From positions 2,480,001 through 2,544,000 of the forward strand of contig NZ_CP101454.1 in assembly GCF_024362405.1 (NCBI RefSeq): DNA of 64,000 nt, written 5' to 3'. This document shows, piece by piece, positions 6,944 through 15,360 of this stretch (positions are counted from its first letter, which is position 1; each line of letters opens with the position of its first letter). This DNA comes from Halorarius litoreus. Its GTDB lineage: Archaea; Halobacteriota; Halobacteria; Halobacteriales; Haloarculaceae. Under the pieces are notes generated by a model. It was not told the origin of the DNA. It did not search any database and saw only the letters and a program-made list of their open reading frames with translations. Position numbers and translations under genes: made by a program.

Positions 6944-9053
6944 CGTTGCCCTCCGGGACGGGCTGGTAGTCGTCGGCCGTCTCGTCGTCCGACTCGTGGG
7001 TGAACCACTCTAGGTCCTCCACGTCGTCTTTGCCGTCCGACGCGCTCGCCGCGTCGTGCTCGGCCGAGCGGATGAGCGTCTTCCACGTCTGCTCGTCGAC
7101 CGCGGTCGAGGACAGCGACTCTGCGTCGTCCTCGACGACCTCATGGTCGGGGTGGTCGGCGGGAACGCCGACGCCGTCGAACAGCTCGGCGGGCTCCAGC
7201 GCTTCCTCCTCGATGGACTCGATGACGAACTCGGGGTCCTTCGAGTACATGTGGATGACGCCGGCGACGCTGTGGTAGTCACTGATGCTGTTCTCGACGA
7301 GGTACGCCAGGACGCGCTGTCGGCGGTCGAGCTCCTCGGCGAGCTCCGTGGCCGACCAGCCGCGGTCGTGGGCGACCTCCGCGAGCACGCGGGAGTCACC
7401 GAACCGCTCGTGGACGTCGTTCGCGGGGTCCCACTCGAAGACGCGGTTGATGGCGATCTCGTTGGGGTTGTCCTCTCCGGCGTACAGCTCGTAGGTGCCG
7501 GCGTTCCGCCGGACGCGGCGGTCGCCGATGAACGTCTGGCGCTGGATGGAGACGATGTCGAGGTCCTGGAGCATCTGCACCGGGACGCTGAGCGGCGGGT
7601 TCTGCAGCCGCGACAGCACCGTCTCGATGGAGTCGGCGTGCATCGTCGTGTAGGCGGTGTGGCCCGTCCCCATCGCCTGGAAGAAGGTGAGGGCGACCCG
7701 CTGTTCCGTGCGGATCTCACCGACCACCAGGTACTCGGGGCGCTGCCGGAGCGCGGCCTGCAGGAGGTTGTACATCGACACCTCACCGCGACCCTCACCC
7801 GAGGCAGACGACCGGGTGACGGACTGGATCCAGTTGTCGTGCGGGAGGTCGATCTCGCGGGTGTCCTCGATAGTGACGACCTTCGAGGCGGGCGGGATGA
7901 AGAACGATATCGCGTTCATCGAGGTCGTCTTCCCCGAGCCCGTCCCGCCGGCGAACACCAGCGACTTGTTGTTCTCGATGGCGAGCCAGAAGTACGCCAT
8001 CTGTTCGAGGCTGAACGTGTTCCAGTTGATGAGGTCGACCGGCGTGTACGGGATGTCGGCGAACTTCCGGATGGTGAAGTTCGACCCCCGGGTCGAGACG
8101 TCGCCGCCCATCGTCAGCTGGATACGCGAGCCGTCCGGTAGGGAGGCGTCGACGAGCGGGTTCGAGATGGACAGCTGCTTGCCAGCCTGCTGGGCCAGCC
8201 GCACCGTGAAGGAGTTGAGCTGCTGCTTCTTGAACCGGATGTTCGTCCGCAGGTCGCGGTACTCGCGGTGGTAGACATAGACGGGCACGTCGATACCGTC
8301 ACACGAGATGTCCTCGATGCCGTCGTCGCGCATGACCGCGTCTATCGGGCCGTAGTGGACGAAGTCCCGGCGGAGATAGTAGAGCACCTTGTGGAGCGTG
8401 CCGGCCTCGACGGTCGCGGCGTGCTCCTCGATGAGCTCCTTGGCGTTCTCGATGAACACCCGCTCACGCTCGGTGTCGCTGTCCTCGTCGAAGTCGAAGT
8501 ACATCAGCGAGTTCCGCAGCAGCGTCACGAGGTCCTTGCGGACGTACTTCTCGAAGGTGTCGAGCGTCGGCTCGCTGACGTGGTAGCGGTACTCCTTCGC
8601 CTCGTCGTCGTAGACGATGCTGACGAACGCGAACGGCTCGTTCACCCAGTATCGCTCGACCTCGTAACGGTTCTCGAGGTACGAGAAGTCGAAGAACGAC
8701 TCGCCGATGAACTCGTCCGAGGGGATCTCGAACGGCGCGTCCACGGTCCGGGTGTGGAACGCGTCGCGGACGTCGCTGAGCACCTGCGAACGCGGGTCGT
8801 CGCCTACAAACGGGTTCTCGTCCTCGGGCTCGACCGGCTCCCCGTCGATGTACGACCGCTCGGTGTCGTCGCTCTCGGATTCGTTGTTCTCGAACTCGTC
8901 GTCGACCCGGCGGATGGCCGGCGTAACGTCGAGTTCTGCCCCACTACCAGTCTCGGCCGACGTGTTCACGTCCTGGCGCTCCGAATCGTCGATTCGGCGG
9001 ATCGCCTGCCGGACCGGCTGTTCCCCTTCCGTGTTAATGTTGTCCTCGGTCAT
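6936..9053 (-). CDS. pilB: Type II/IV secretion ATPase (PilB/VirB11 type)
   Basis: 705-residue ATPase that powers pilin assembly at the inner face of the membrane. Walker A is at 368-377 (AGGTGSGKTT), the Asp box follows at 395-402, Walker B lies at 440-448 (EYLVVGEIR), and the His box is near 462-474 (GTGHTAYTTMHAD). The first 95 residues are acidic and probably disordered, with the motif AIRR-I/V-DD twice (17-23 and 46-52). The C-terminus is a long acidic tail that overlaps the pilC start. The adjacent pilC and pilin-like gene show it serves a pilus or pilus-like surface structure rather than the archaellum; no archaellin or fla genes are nearby. Confidence 0.92.
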   Translation of the reverse strand: MTEDNINTEGEQPVRQAIRRIDDSERQDVNTSAETGSGAELDVTPAIRRVDDEFENNESESDDTERSYIDGEPVEPEDENPFVGDDPRSQVLSDVRDAFHTRTVDAPFEIPSDEFIGESFFDFSYLENRYEVERYWVNEPFAFVSIVYDDEAKEYRYHVSEPTLDTFEKYVRKDLVTLLRNSLMYFDFDEDSDTERERVFIENAKELIEEHAATVEAGTLHKVLYYLRRDFVHYGPIDAVMRDDGIEDISCDGIDVPVYVYHREYRDLRTNIRFKKQQLNSFTVRLAQQAGKQLSISNPLVDASLPDGSRIQLTMGGDVSTRGSNFTIRKFADIPYTPVDLINWNTFSLEQMAYFWLAIENNKSLVFAGGTGSGKTTSMNAISFFIPPASKVVTIEDTREIDLPHDNWIQSVTRSSASGEGRGEVSMYNLLQAALRQRPEYLVVGEIRTEQRVALTFFQAMGTGHTAYTTMHADSIETVLSRLQNPPLSVPVQMLQDLDIVSIQRQTFIGDRRVRRNAGTYELYAGEDNPNEIAINRVFEWDPANDVHERFGDSRVLAEVAHDRGWSATELAEELDRRQRVLAYLVENSISDYHSVAGVIHMYSKDPEFVIESIEEEALEPAELFDGVGVPADHPDHEVVEDDAESLSSTAVDEQTWKTLIRSAEHDAASASDGKDDVEDLEWFTHESDDETADDYQPVPEGNDD

Positions 9054-9055
9054 TG

Positions 9056-9347
9056 ATGACTCCGAAATTCGCCTCTCCCCGCTTCAGGGTGCGTGGTACG
9101 CCGTCCCTGTCAGCCTACGAGTAGATGAATATGTTCTGTATAATTGTTCGGAGACATACTAAAGATTTCGCACGTTAGTATCCCTAGACAAAAGCCGCCG
9201 TATGGCGGTAGTGGGTTTCTATCTAAGGAACATATATTTTCTACCTGACACTCAAGATATGCCCTTCTGTCACGCGATTTCGCGGCCGATGTTACCGGAA
9301 CAATCCGCTCGGCCTACCGGGCCGAGTCAGAAACGTATGGGGTCTCG
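9056..9347. other. A/T-rich intergenic region upstream of the pil operon
   Basis: This 292-bp gap holds the most A/T-rich stretch in the first 20 kb (about 9118-9262). It contains TATA-like runs in both directions (tgtataatt, atatatttt) and so probably the pilB promoter. Two short hairpins are visible: gccgcc/ggcggt near 9190-9205, and a 7-bp stem (ctcggcc 9308-9314 with ggccgag 9320-9326) 22 bases past the stop of the hydrolase gene that ends at 9348. No coding sequence seen. Confidence 0.5.
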
Positions 9348-10058
9348 TCAGGCGACCGTGTTCCGGAGCTGGCCGATGCCCTCGTACTCGATGACACACT
9401 CGTCGCCGCGCTCCAGCAGCCCTGGGTTGGCGGGACTGCCGAACGAGATGACGTCGCCGGGGGCGAACGTGAACCGCTCGGAGAGGAACGAGACGACCTC
9501 CCGCGGCTTGATGAACATGTTCGCGGTGTTGTCCTCCTGCCGGAGTTCACCGTTGATGTGCGTCGTCATGTCGAGCCCGACGGGGTCGATATCGGCGATG
9601 ACGGGGCCGAGCGGCGCGCTGTGGTCGAACGCCTTGCGCGCGGTGCGGCGCTCCTGGTCGAGGCAGTCGAGGTCGTTCATGATGGTGTAGCCCTTCACGT
9701 AGTCGTCTACCTCGTCCTCCTCGATGTCGTGACACTCCTCGTCGATGACCGCGGCGAGTTCACCGGCGTAGGTCAGCTCCTCGGTGAAGGACGGATACGG
9801 GATGGGCACCTCGGGGTCGTGCAGCGACGTGGGGCCCTTGATGAAGAAGTCGGGGACCTCCGGGACGTCGTAGTCCATCTGCTCGACCTTCGCGCCGAAG
9901 TTCCGGCCGACGCAGTAGAACGCCGAGGGGACCGTCGGCGCGAGCAACGTCGCGGTCTCGCCGACGACGTATTCACCCTCGTCGGCGGTCACGACGCCGT
10001 CGTCGTACGTTCCCTCCACGATGCCGTCGTCGGTGCGGACGCGTGCGTACTTCGTCAT
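9348..10058 (-). CDS. Fumarylacetoacetate hydrolase family protein
   Basis: 236 residues of FAH-fold hydrolase/isomerase/decarboxylase. The core includes CVGRNFGAK near 47-55 (family C/G-x-NY-x-x-H position), FFIKGPTSLHDP near 71-82, the metal-site region YAGELAAVIDEE near 96-107, a conserved aspartate in NDLDCLDQ, and FAPGDVISFGSPANPG near 198-213. Members act on acylpyruvates, oxaloacetate or fumarylacetoacetate with Mg2+ or Mn2+; the substrate cannot be set from sequence. The 94-bp gap after the upstream same-strand gene suggests its own promoter. Confidence 0.88.
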   Translation of the reverse strand: MTKYARVRTDDGIVEGTYDDGVVTADEGEYVVGETATLLAPTVPSAFYCVGRNFGAKVEQMDYDVPEVPDFFIKGPTSLHDPEVPIPYPSFTEELTYAGELAAVIDEECHDIEEDEVDDYVKGYTIMNDLDCLDQERRTARKAFDHSAPLGPVIADIDPVGLDMTTHINGELRQEDNTANMFIKPREVVSFLSERFTFAPGDVISFGSPANPGLLERGDECVIEYEGIGQLRNTVA

Positions 10059-10152
10059 GCTCGAAGCGGGTGGGCCGGCGGAGAAAACGGTTGCCGTTCG
10101 CGCAAGCGGCCCGCGTGTCGCGTCCGGTGACGGCTCGCCGCACGCCGGGTGC

Positions 10153-11379
10153 CTACTCGTCGAGCAGTTTCTCGGCGAGCGACGGGACGAACGTCCCGAT
10201 GTCGGTCACCATCCCGACGGCCTGTGCGCTGCCGCGGTCGAGCAACTGGGTGACGGTGGCGGGGTTGATGTCGACGCAGACGGTACGCGTCGTGGAGGGG
10301 AGACAGTTGCCGACCGCGACCGAGTGCAGCAGCGTCGAGAGCATCAGCACCATGTCGGCCTCGTGTGCCTGCTCGCGGATGGCGTTCTGCGCCTCGACGG
10401 CGTCGGTGATGGTGTCCGGGAGGGGGCCGTCGTCGCGGATGGAACCGGCGAGGACGTACGGCACGTCGTTGGTGACGCACTCGTACATCACGCCGGAGTC
10501 GATGAGCCCCTCGTCGATGGCCTCGGGGATGCTGCCGGCACGGATAATCTCCGAGATGGTGTAGATGTGGTGTTTGTGGCCCTTCCGCGCGTGGTCGAGC
10601 GTCTCGGTGTTGACGCCGAGCGACGTGCCGTAGAGGTCGCGTTCGAGGTCGTGGACCGCGAAGCCGTTGCCCGCGGAGAGCCCGTCGACGTACCCCTCGC
10701 GGACGAGTCGTGCGAGGTCCTCGCGAGCGCCGGAGTGGATGAGCGCTGGGCCCGCCACGACGAGCACGTTTCCGTCCTGCTGTTTCACCTCCTCGATGGC
10801 GTCGGCGACCTGCCGGATGGTCGTCTCGGAGGGGCGCTCCGAGGAGACGCCACCCTGCATGAAGCCGAACGCACCACCCGAGTCACGGGGGCGCTCGGGG
10901 GGCTTGACGCGGATGCCCGCCTCGCCCGTCACGACCATGTCGCCCTCCTCGATGGCGTTCAGGACCTTCGTGTACGCCCGGGGGTCGTCCCCATCCTCGA
11001 CCACCACGGCACAGTCCATCTCGATGTTCGCGACGTCGACCCACTCGTCGTCGTAGCGAATCTGCGTGGGGTGGTTCGTCGTCGAGTAGAAGCCGTGTGG
11101 GACGACCTGGTCGGCCGGTGCGGGCGTCAGTTCGACGTCGATGGGGTCTGCCGGATTGGCGCCGTTCTGGTGGAGCTCGTGAACGATGCTCTGGAGCTGT
11201 TCGTCAGTGTCGGCGAACACCCGCATCCGGGCGTAGGAGGTCTGGTCCTTGTGGGTGCCGACGTCGAACTCCTCGACGTCGAAGTTGCCGCCCATGTCCA
11301 TGACGATGCCGAACGCCGCCTGCATCATCCCGGAGTCGATGATGTGGCCTTCGAGTTCGACCACGCGAGAGACCGTCAT
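10153..11379 (-). CDS. TIGR00300-family LOR/SDH-domain protein, probable ornithine cyclodeaminase type
   Basis: 408 residues. The N-terminal 100 residues match the LOR/SDH bifunctional enzyme conserved region (VVELEGHIIDSGMMQ, FDVEEFDVGTHKDQ-like run), and the rest is a Rossmann-like domain with DGNVLVVAGPALIHSGAR and the later AGSIRDDGPLPD. The same architecture occurs in archaeal ornithine cyclodeaminase and in the C-terminal part of cyanobacterial ArgZ/AgrE, which convert ornithine to proline and ammonia. I infer that activity here from family. ATG 11379 is chosen since an upstream in-frame start adds 24 residues not in the family and a CTTATC TATA box lies just before it. Confidence 0.82.
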   Translation of the reverse strand: MTVSRVVELEGHIIDSGMMQAAFGIVMDMGGNFDVEEFDVGTHKDQTSYARMRVFADTDEQLQSIVHELHQNGANPADPIDVELTPAPADQVVPHGFYSTTNHPTQIRYDDEWVDVANIEMDCAVVVEDGDDPRAYTKVLNAIEEGDMVVTGEAGIRVKPPERPRDSGGAFGFMQGGVSSERPSETTIRQVADAIEEVKQQDGNVLVVAGPALIHSGAREDLARLVREGYVDGLSAGNGFAVHDLERDLYGTSLGVNTETLDHARKGHKHHIYTISEIIRAGSIPEAIDEGLIDSGVMYECVTNDVPYVLAGSIRDDGPLPDTITDAVEAQNAIREQAHEADMVLMLSTLLHSVAVGNCLPSTTRTVCVDINPATVTQLLDRGSAQAVGMVTDIGTFVPSLAEKLLDE

Positions 11380-11400
11380 AGCGGCGAGTCGGGACCGGGT

Positions 11401-11406
11401 GATAAG
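11401..11406 (-). promoter_or_regulatory. Probable TATA box of the TIGR00300 gene
   Basis: CTTATC on the minus strand is centred about 25 bases before the ATG at 11379, the spacing of a leaderless haloarchaeal promoter. This also argues against the longer start, which would lie upstream of it. Confidence 0.4.
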
Positions 11407-11488
11407 TCGGTTGTGGGATTCCGGGCGATAATCCGGTAACATTTGGGACAATACCTAACAATCGGCCATCGACAGTTCCGGCCGGACC

Positions 11489-11890
11489 ATGGCAGAAGCG
11501 AACGTAACAGCCGGCGAATCGGGCGGAACGAGCAATATCCAGGTGACGGTCGCACTCCTGTTCGGCGCAGTGCTGGCGCTGGTGGGGGTTCTCGGGCCGG
11601 TGCTCGGCGGCGCGAACAACGACCTCATCGTCTTCGGCCGGAACTACCTCCACGACGCGATTCACCTCCTGTCCGGCGTGGCCGGCCTCGCGGCTGGCTA
11701 CTACGCCGGCGGACAGTACGCCGGCAAGTACAACAAGGCGCTCGGCGTCGTCTACGCGCTCGTGACGGTACTCGGGTTCGTGCTGTTCGACCTGTTCGCG
11801 AACCTCATCGCACTCAACACCGCGGACAACGTCTTGCATCTCGCGCTGGCCATCGCGTTCCTCGCGGTAGGGTTCGCGCTGAACGAGTGA
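11489..11890 (+). CDS. DUF4383-like four-helix membrane protein
   Basis: 133 residues with four membrane segments (23-42, 54-70 preceded by RNYLHDAIHLLSG, 82-103, 110-130). The motif RNYLHDAIHLLSGVAGLAAG is the DUF4383 signature seen in bacterial and archaeal membrane proteins of unknown function. The N-terminal 20 residues are Ser/Gly/Thr rich. A TATA-like cctaacaat near 11455-11463 is about 28 bases upstream. It is convergent with the protease gene, whose stop lies 13 bp beyond. Confidence 0.78.
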   Translation: MAEANVTAGESGGTSNIQVTVALLFGAVLALVGVLGPVLGGANNDLIVFGRNYLHDAIHLLSGVAGLAAGYYAGGQYAGKYNKALGVVYALVTVLGFVLFDLFANLIALNTADNVLHLALAIAFLAVGFALNE

Positions 11891-11903
11891 GGGGCCGGCG
11901 GCC

Positions 11904-14204
11904 TCAGACGTTCGTGCTGGCGCCAGCGACGACGTTGTCGTCCGCGCTCCCGACCGTCGTCTCCGTCGAGCCGTCGAGGTCGGCGTCGGTCGTCGCCCGC
12001 GCCGGGCCGAACGTGTAGGTGCCGGAGGCGGCGGCGTCCGACGGCGCCTCGACGAAGTAGGAGACGGAGCCCGTGGAGACCGAGCCGAACACGACGGTCT
12101 GGGGTTCGCCGTCGCCGTTCTGCTCAACCCGCTCGACGTCCGGGCTCATCTCATCGAGAACCGTCCACTCGGCGGGAACGACGTCGACGAGTTCGACCGT
12201 GGAGACGGGGTCGATGCTGTCGACGGAGATGGTCACCTCGTCCGTCTGCCCACCGGTGTAGAGCGAGCCGTCGTCGGTGCGCGACCCCGTCACCGAGAGC
12301 GACGTCGGGGCGTCCACGGCGGGTGCATCGACCAGCACGGACTGGCCAGTGTCGAGCGAGACGCTCTGCTCGGGCGAGGCCATCGCGACGGCCGTCTCGA
12401 CGGCGGCCTCGGTGTCGACGTAGCCGGCACCCGTGTTGAATGCGGTGTAGTTCGGGTTGTGTGCCTTCGCGGTGTCCTCCACGATGCGGATGACGTCGAT
12501 GGGGGCAGGCGAGGCGTCCTCGGGGTGGGCGTCCCGGTAGGCCTCGTAGACCAGCGCGGCGATGCCCGCCGCACCCGGACAGGCCATCGAGGTACCCGAG
12601 AGCCGCGCGTAGAACGGCTCGGTCCCCGACCCACCGTAGGCGGGCCCGAGGTTCCCGAGCGCGTCGGTCCGGTCGATGGTCGACATCACGGCCGCACCGT
12701 GCGTCGAGATGCCGGGGCGGAACAGCGTCACGGGGCCGACGCTCGCGAGGTCGCCGTCGGCCTTCGCCTCCTGCTCGTACGCGAGCGTGTACGTGCCGCC
12801 GCCGGAGATCTCGGGTTCGAGTTCGACCGTGTAGACGTCGCCGCCGTCCACGTCGAACGTGAGCGTCCGCTGCTGGTGTGGCGGCTCCTCACCCATCATC
12901 GCGACGCGCTCGCCCGACTCGTCGTAGACGGTCGTGCGGACCCACTGGCCGTCGGGCTGGATGGAGAGCGTCAGCGAGACGCGGTCGACGCCCTCGTACG
13001 TCTGCAGGCGTTCGTAGACCGTCCCGACCTCCTCGTCGACCCCCGAGGTGCCGGGACTGGAGTTCACGCCGGCGCCGAACTTGCCCGTGAACTCGCCGCT
13101 GTCGACGAGCCGGGTGGTGCCGTTCTGGATGGCGTGGAACTCGCGAAGGTTCTGCAGGGTGGCCTCGCGGTCGTACTCGGTGGCATCTCGGGGGAGGTTA
13201 CGCCCCCGGGAGGAGAACCCCGTGATGGGGCGCTCGTTCGTGTTGTCACCGCCGTCGGAGAACGACTTCTCGGCGGCGGCGACCCCGAGGACGTGCGGCG
13301 CCTTCGCGAACCGGCTGCCCGTCCCCGTGCTCGGTCCGGAGTTGCCCATCGCGAAGACGGGGAGGATACCCTGCTCGTAGGCGCGCCACGTCGCGACGTT
13401 GACGGGGTCGTTCGGGTTGTACGGCATGTCACGGGCCACCCCGTACGAGTTCGAGACGACGTCAGGGTCGAACTCCGGGTCGGTCTGCGCGCGGCCGAGC
13501 ATGTGGTCCCACGCCGCGACGACGTACGGGAGATACACCGACCGCGTGGTCGTGTACCCCGTCAGGGTGACCTTCGGGGCCATCCCGGTGTAGTCGCCGT
13601 TCACGCCGCCGGTGCCGTCGCCACCGACGATGCCGGCACAGTGCGTGCCGTGTCCGAGGGTGTCGGTGTCGCTGGGCGCCACATCGACCCACAGCGGGTC
13701 GCGAGAGCCAACGCCCTCGTCGACGAACCGGTAGTTCGCCTCGACGCGCCCCTGCAGGGCGGGGTGCGAGGCGTTGATGCCCGAGTCGATGACGACGACG
13801 TGGGCGTCCTCGCCCTCGTAGCCGAGCGACTCGTGGACGGCGTCGACGGCCATCGACTCCCGGGAGACCGAATCGTTGTACCACTCCAGTTCCTCGGCCT
13901 TCTTCACGCGGCGAACCGAGTCCCAGCCGGCCACCGTCTCCAGCTGGTCGGGCGTCAGGAACGTCCACGCGATGTCGAGGTGTTCGAAGGGGCGATACCC
14001 ATTCGCGAGGTCGAGCGTGTCGAGGCGGTCGACCGCGTCGGTCGAGTCGAAGACGACGAGTGCCTCCTGTACCCCTCCAGTAAGGTCGAACTGGTCGTCG
14101 AGCACGGCCGTCGAGACGTCGGCTGCCGCCTGTCCGGCCATCGCAGTCGAGGCGGCGGCGACGCCGACGCCCTTCAGGAACGTTCGTCGGTTCGTGTCTG
14201 GCAT
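11904..14204 (-). CDS. Secreted subtilisin-like (S8) serine protease
   Basis: 766 residues. A Tat signal (NRRTFLKGVGVAAASTAMAG) sends the folded enzyme out of the cell. A propeptide-like region spans about 45-115. The catalytic triad is Asp140 (VVVIDSG), His185 (GHGTH) and Ser539 (LSGTSMACPG), with the oxyanion Asn at 288 (AMGNSG). The space between His and Ser is enlarged by an insertion at about 335-495 that contains a beta-sandwich-like segment, so the catalytic domain is split. The C-terminal 160 residues are an Ig/CARDB-like domain ending in a Thr/Asp-rich tail. ATG 14204 places the twin arginine at residues 6-7. Confidence 0.92.
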   Translation of the reverse strand: MPDTNRRTFLKGVGVAAASTAMAGQAAADVSTAVLDDQFDLTGGVQEALVVFDSTDAVDRLDTLDLANGYRPFEHLDIAWTFLTPDQLETVAGWDSVRRVKKAEELEWYNDSVSRESMAVDAVHESLGYEGEDAHVVVIDSGINASHPALQGRVEANYRFVDEGVGSRDPLWVDVAPSDTDTLGHGTHCAGIVGGDGTGGVNGDYTGMAPKVTLTGYTTTRSVYLPYVVAAWDHMLGRAQTDPEFDPDVVSNSYGVARDMPYNPNDPVNVATWRAYEQGILPVFAMGNSGPSTGTGSRFAKAPHVLGVAAAEKSFSDGGDNTNERPITGFSSRGRNLPRDATEYDREATLQNLREFHAIQNGTTRLVDSGEFTGKFGAGVNSSPGTSGVDEEVGTVYERLQTYEGVDRVSLTLSIQPDGQWVRTTVYDESGERVAMMGEEPPHQQRTLTFDVDGGDVYTVELEPEISGGGTYTLAYEQEAKADGDLASVGPVTLFRPGISTHGAAVMSTIDRTDALGNLGPAYGGSGTEPFYARLSGTSMACPGAAGIAALVYEAYRDAHPEDASPAPIDVIRIVEDTAKAHNPNYTAFNTGAGYVDTEAAVETAVAMASPEQSVSLDTGQSVLVDAPAVDAPTSLSVTGSRTDDGSLYTGGQTDEVTISVDSIDPVSTVELVDVVPAEWTVLDEMSPDVERVEQNGDGEPQTVVFGSVSTGSVSYFVEAPSDAAASGTYTFGPARATTDADLDGSTETTVGSADDNVVAGASTNV

Positions 14205-14262
14205 CTCTGGGCGAACGAGCACCCCTGAGACACATCAAGACCGTCGTAAAACCGTCCAAACG

Positions 14263-14697
14263 TCAGGCTCGGCGGTCGACGCGCCACGGCTGGTCCGTCG
14301 CGTCGACCAGCCGGTCGTACAGCGCGCGCAGCCCCGCCGACGTGGTCTTCGGCCGGACGTGCAGCTCGACGTGGTCGTCCCTGACCGCCACCCGGAACGT
14401 GTCGTTCGTGGCGTCGTCGTGGACGAGATAGAGGGGCAGCGGGAGGTCGAACCAGTCGCCGTAACGGTAGTTCTCCGCGGCGAGGACGGACTCGACGAGT
14501 GACGCGAGTTCGGGCTCGGACCACTCGCCGCCGGGCGTCAGCACGAACACCGTTCCTCCCTCGTACTCGACGCCACCACCGCGGGGGTAGCGACGCTCCG
14601 GGTGTTCCGGGATGGTGAAATCCGGCTGTCGGGCCGCGGTCTCGGTCTCCTCGCGGAGTTCGGCTGCCGTCCGGAACACCGGCTCGTCGTCGCTCAT
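14263..14697 (-). CDS. Haloarchaeal protein of unknown function
   Basis: 144 residues, soluble and acidic. A Glu-rich N-terminal helix (FRTAAELREETETAA) is followed by RYPRGGGVEYEGGTVFVLTPGG and then an alternating beta/helix C-terminal half (PLPLYLVHDDATNDTFRVAV, DHVELHVRPKTTSAGL) that ends in a helix. I do not recognise the family. It lies 58 bp upstream of the protease gene on the same strand, which may or may not mean a link. Confidence 0.6.
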   Translation of the reverse strand: MSDDEPVFRTAAELREETETAARQPDFTIPEHPERRYPRGGGVEYEGGTVFVLTPGGEWSEPELASLVESVLAAENYRYGDWFDLPLPLYLVHDDATNDTFRVAVRDDHVELHVRPKTTSAGLRALYDRLVDATDQPWRVDRRA

Positions 14698-14768
14698 CGC
14701 GATGGGGCGGCTACGGCGGCATACGGTTTAAATTCGCGGCTGGATTCGGCCGTCTCCCGCCGTCCCGT

Positions 14769-15359
14769 TCAGAAGTCGACCGGACAGCCGTTTATCTCGC
14801 CGCCGCGCATCCCGTCCGCGAGCCAGTAGACGGAGAGGAGGAGGACGACGACCGCACCCAGCGCGAACTCGAGGCCGTCCAGCGGGAGAAACAGCAAGGA
14901 GGTGGAGACGCCGAGCAGCGACAGCAGCCCCACCAGAATCGCGGAGCCACACGCCGCACAGCCCGCCCCGAGCGTCCCCAGCAGGACGCCCGCGGCGCTC
15001 GTACTGCCCTGTTGGACCGTGACCCGATGCTCGCGGAAGTGGTAGATGGCCATCGCGACGTCGACGCCGGTGAGCAGGGCGACGCCGACGAGCAGCAGTC
15101 CCTGGAGGGCGTCGAACTGCGTGCCGACGAACGGGTACTGTGCGACGAGCAGCTCCAGCCGCGCCCCGAACGCGAGCTCCCCGGTGAGCGCGAACCCCAC
15201 GAGCGGGAGGTTGAGCGAGAAGACGAACAGCGAGAGCGCCGCGACGCTTGCGATCGCCGCCAGTACGGCGTAGGTGGGCACCGAGAGCACGAGCCGGGCC
15301 GTCCGCGCCATCAGCCGCCAGTCGCGTCGTCGTGTGGGGAGCCGCACGCCGGGTGCCAT
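14769..15359 (-). CDS. Multi-helix membrane protein with an in-membrane CAAC motif
   Basis: 196 residues with about five membrane segments. The fourth carries GTLGAGCAACGSAILVG near 126-142, a CxxC within or at the edge of a helix, which suggests a thiol redox or metal role. The last segment is followed by a Gly-rich tail with one more Cys (NGCPVDF). The gene begins 1 bp after the stop of a DsbA-like lipoprotein, so they form one transcript, and I infer that this protein helps cycle the disulfides of its partner. I cannot name the family. The sequence does not show the two Pro-Cys motifs of CcdA, so it is not a plain CcdA. Confidence 0.7.
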   Translation of the reverse strand: MAPGVRLPTRRRDWRLMARTARLVLSVPTYAVLAAIASVAALSLFVFSLNLPLVGFALTGELAFGARLELLVAQYPFVGTQFDALQGLLLVGVALLTGVDVAMAIYHFREHRVTVQQGSTSAAGVLLGTLGAGCAACGSAILVGLLSLLGVSTSLLFLPLDGLEFALGAVVVLLLSVYWLADGMRGGEINGCPVDF

Positions 15360-15360
15360 C

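Noticed and set aside
9306..9326. Intrinsic terminator after the FAH-family gene
   Set aside because: The 7-bp hairpin is real, but no T run follows in the reading direction, so it is only mentioned in the intergenic entry.
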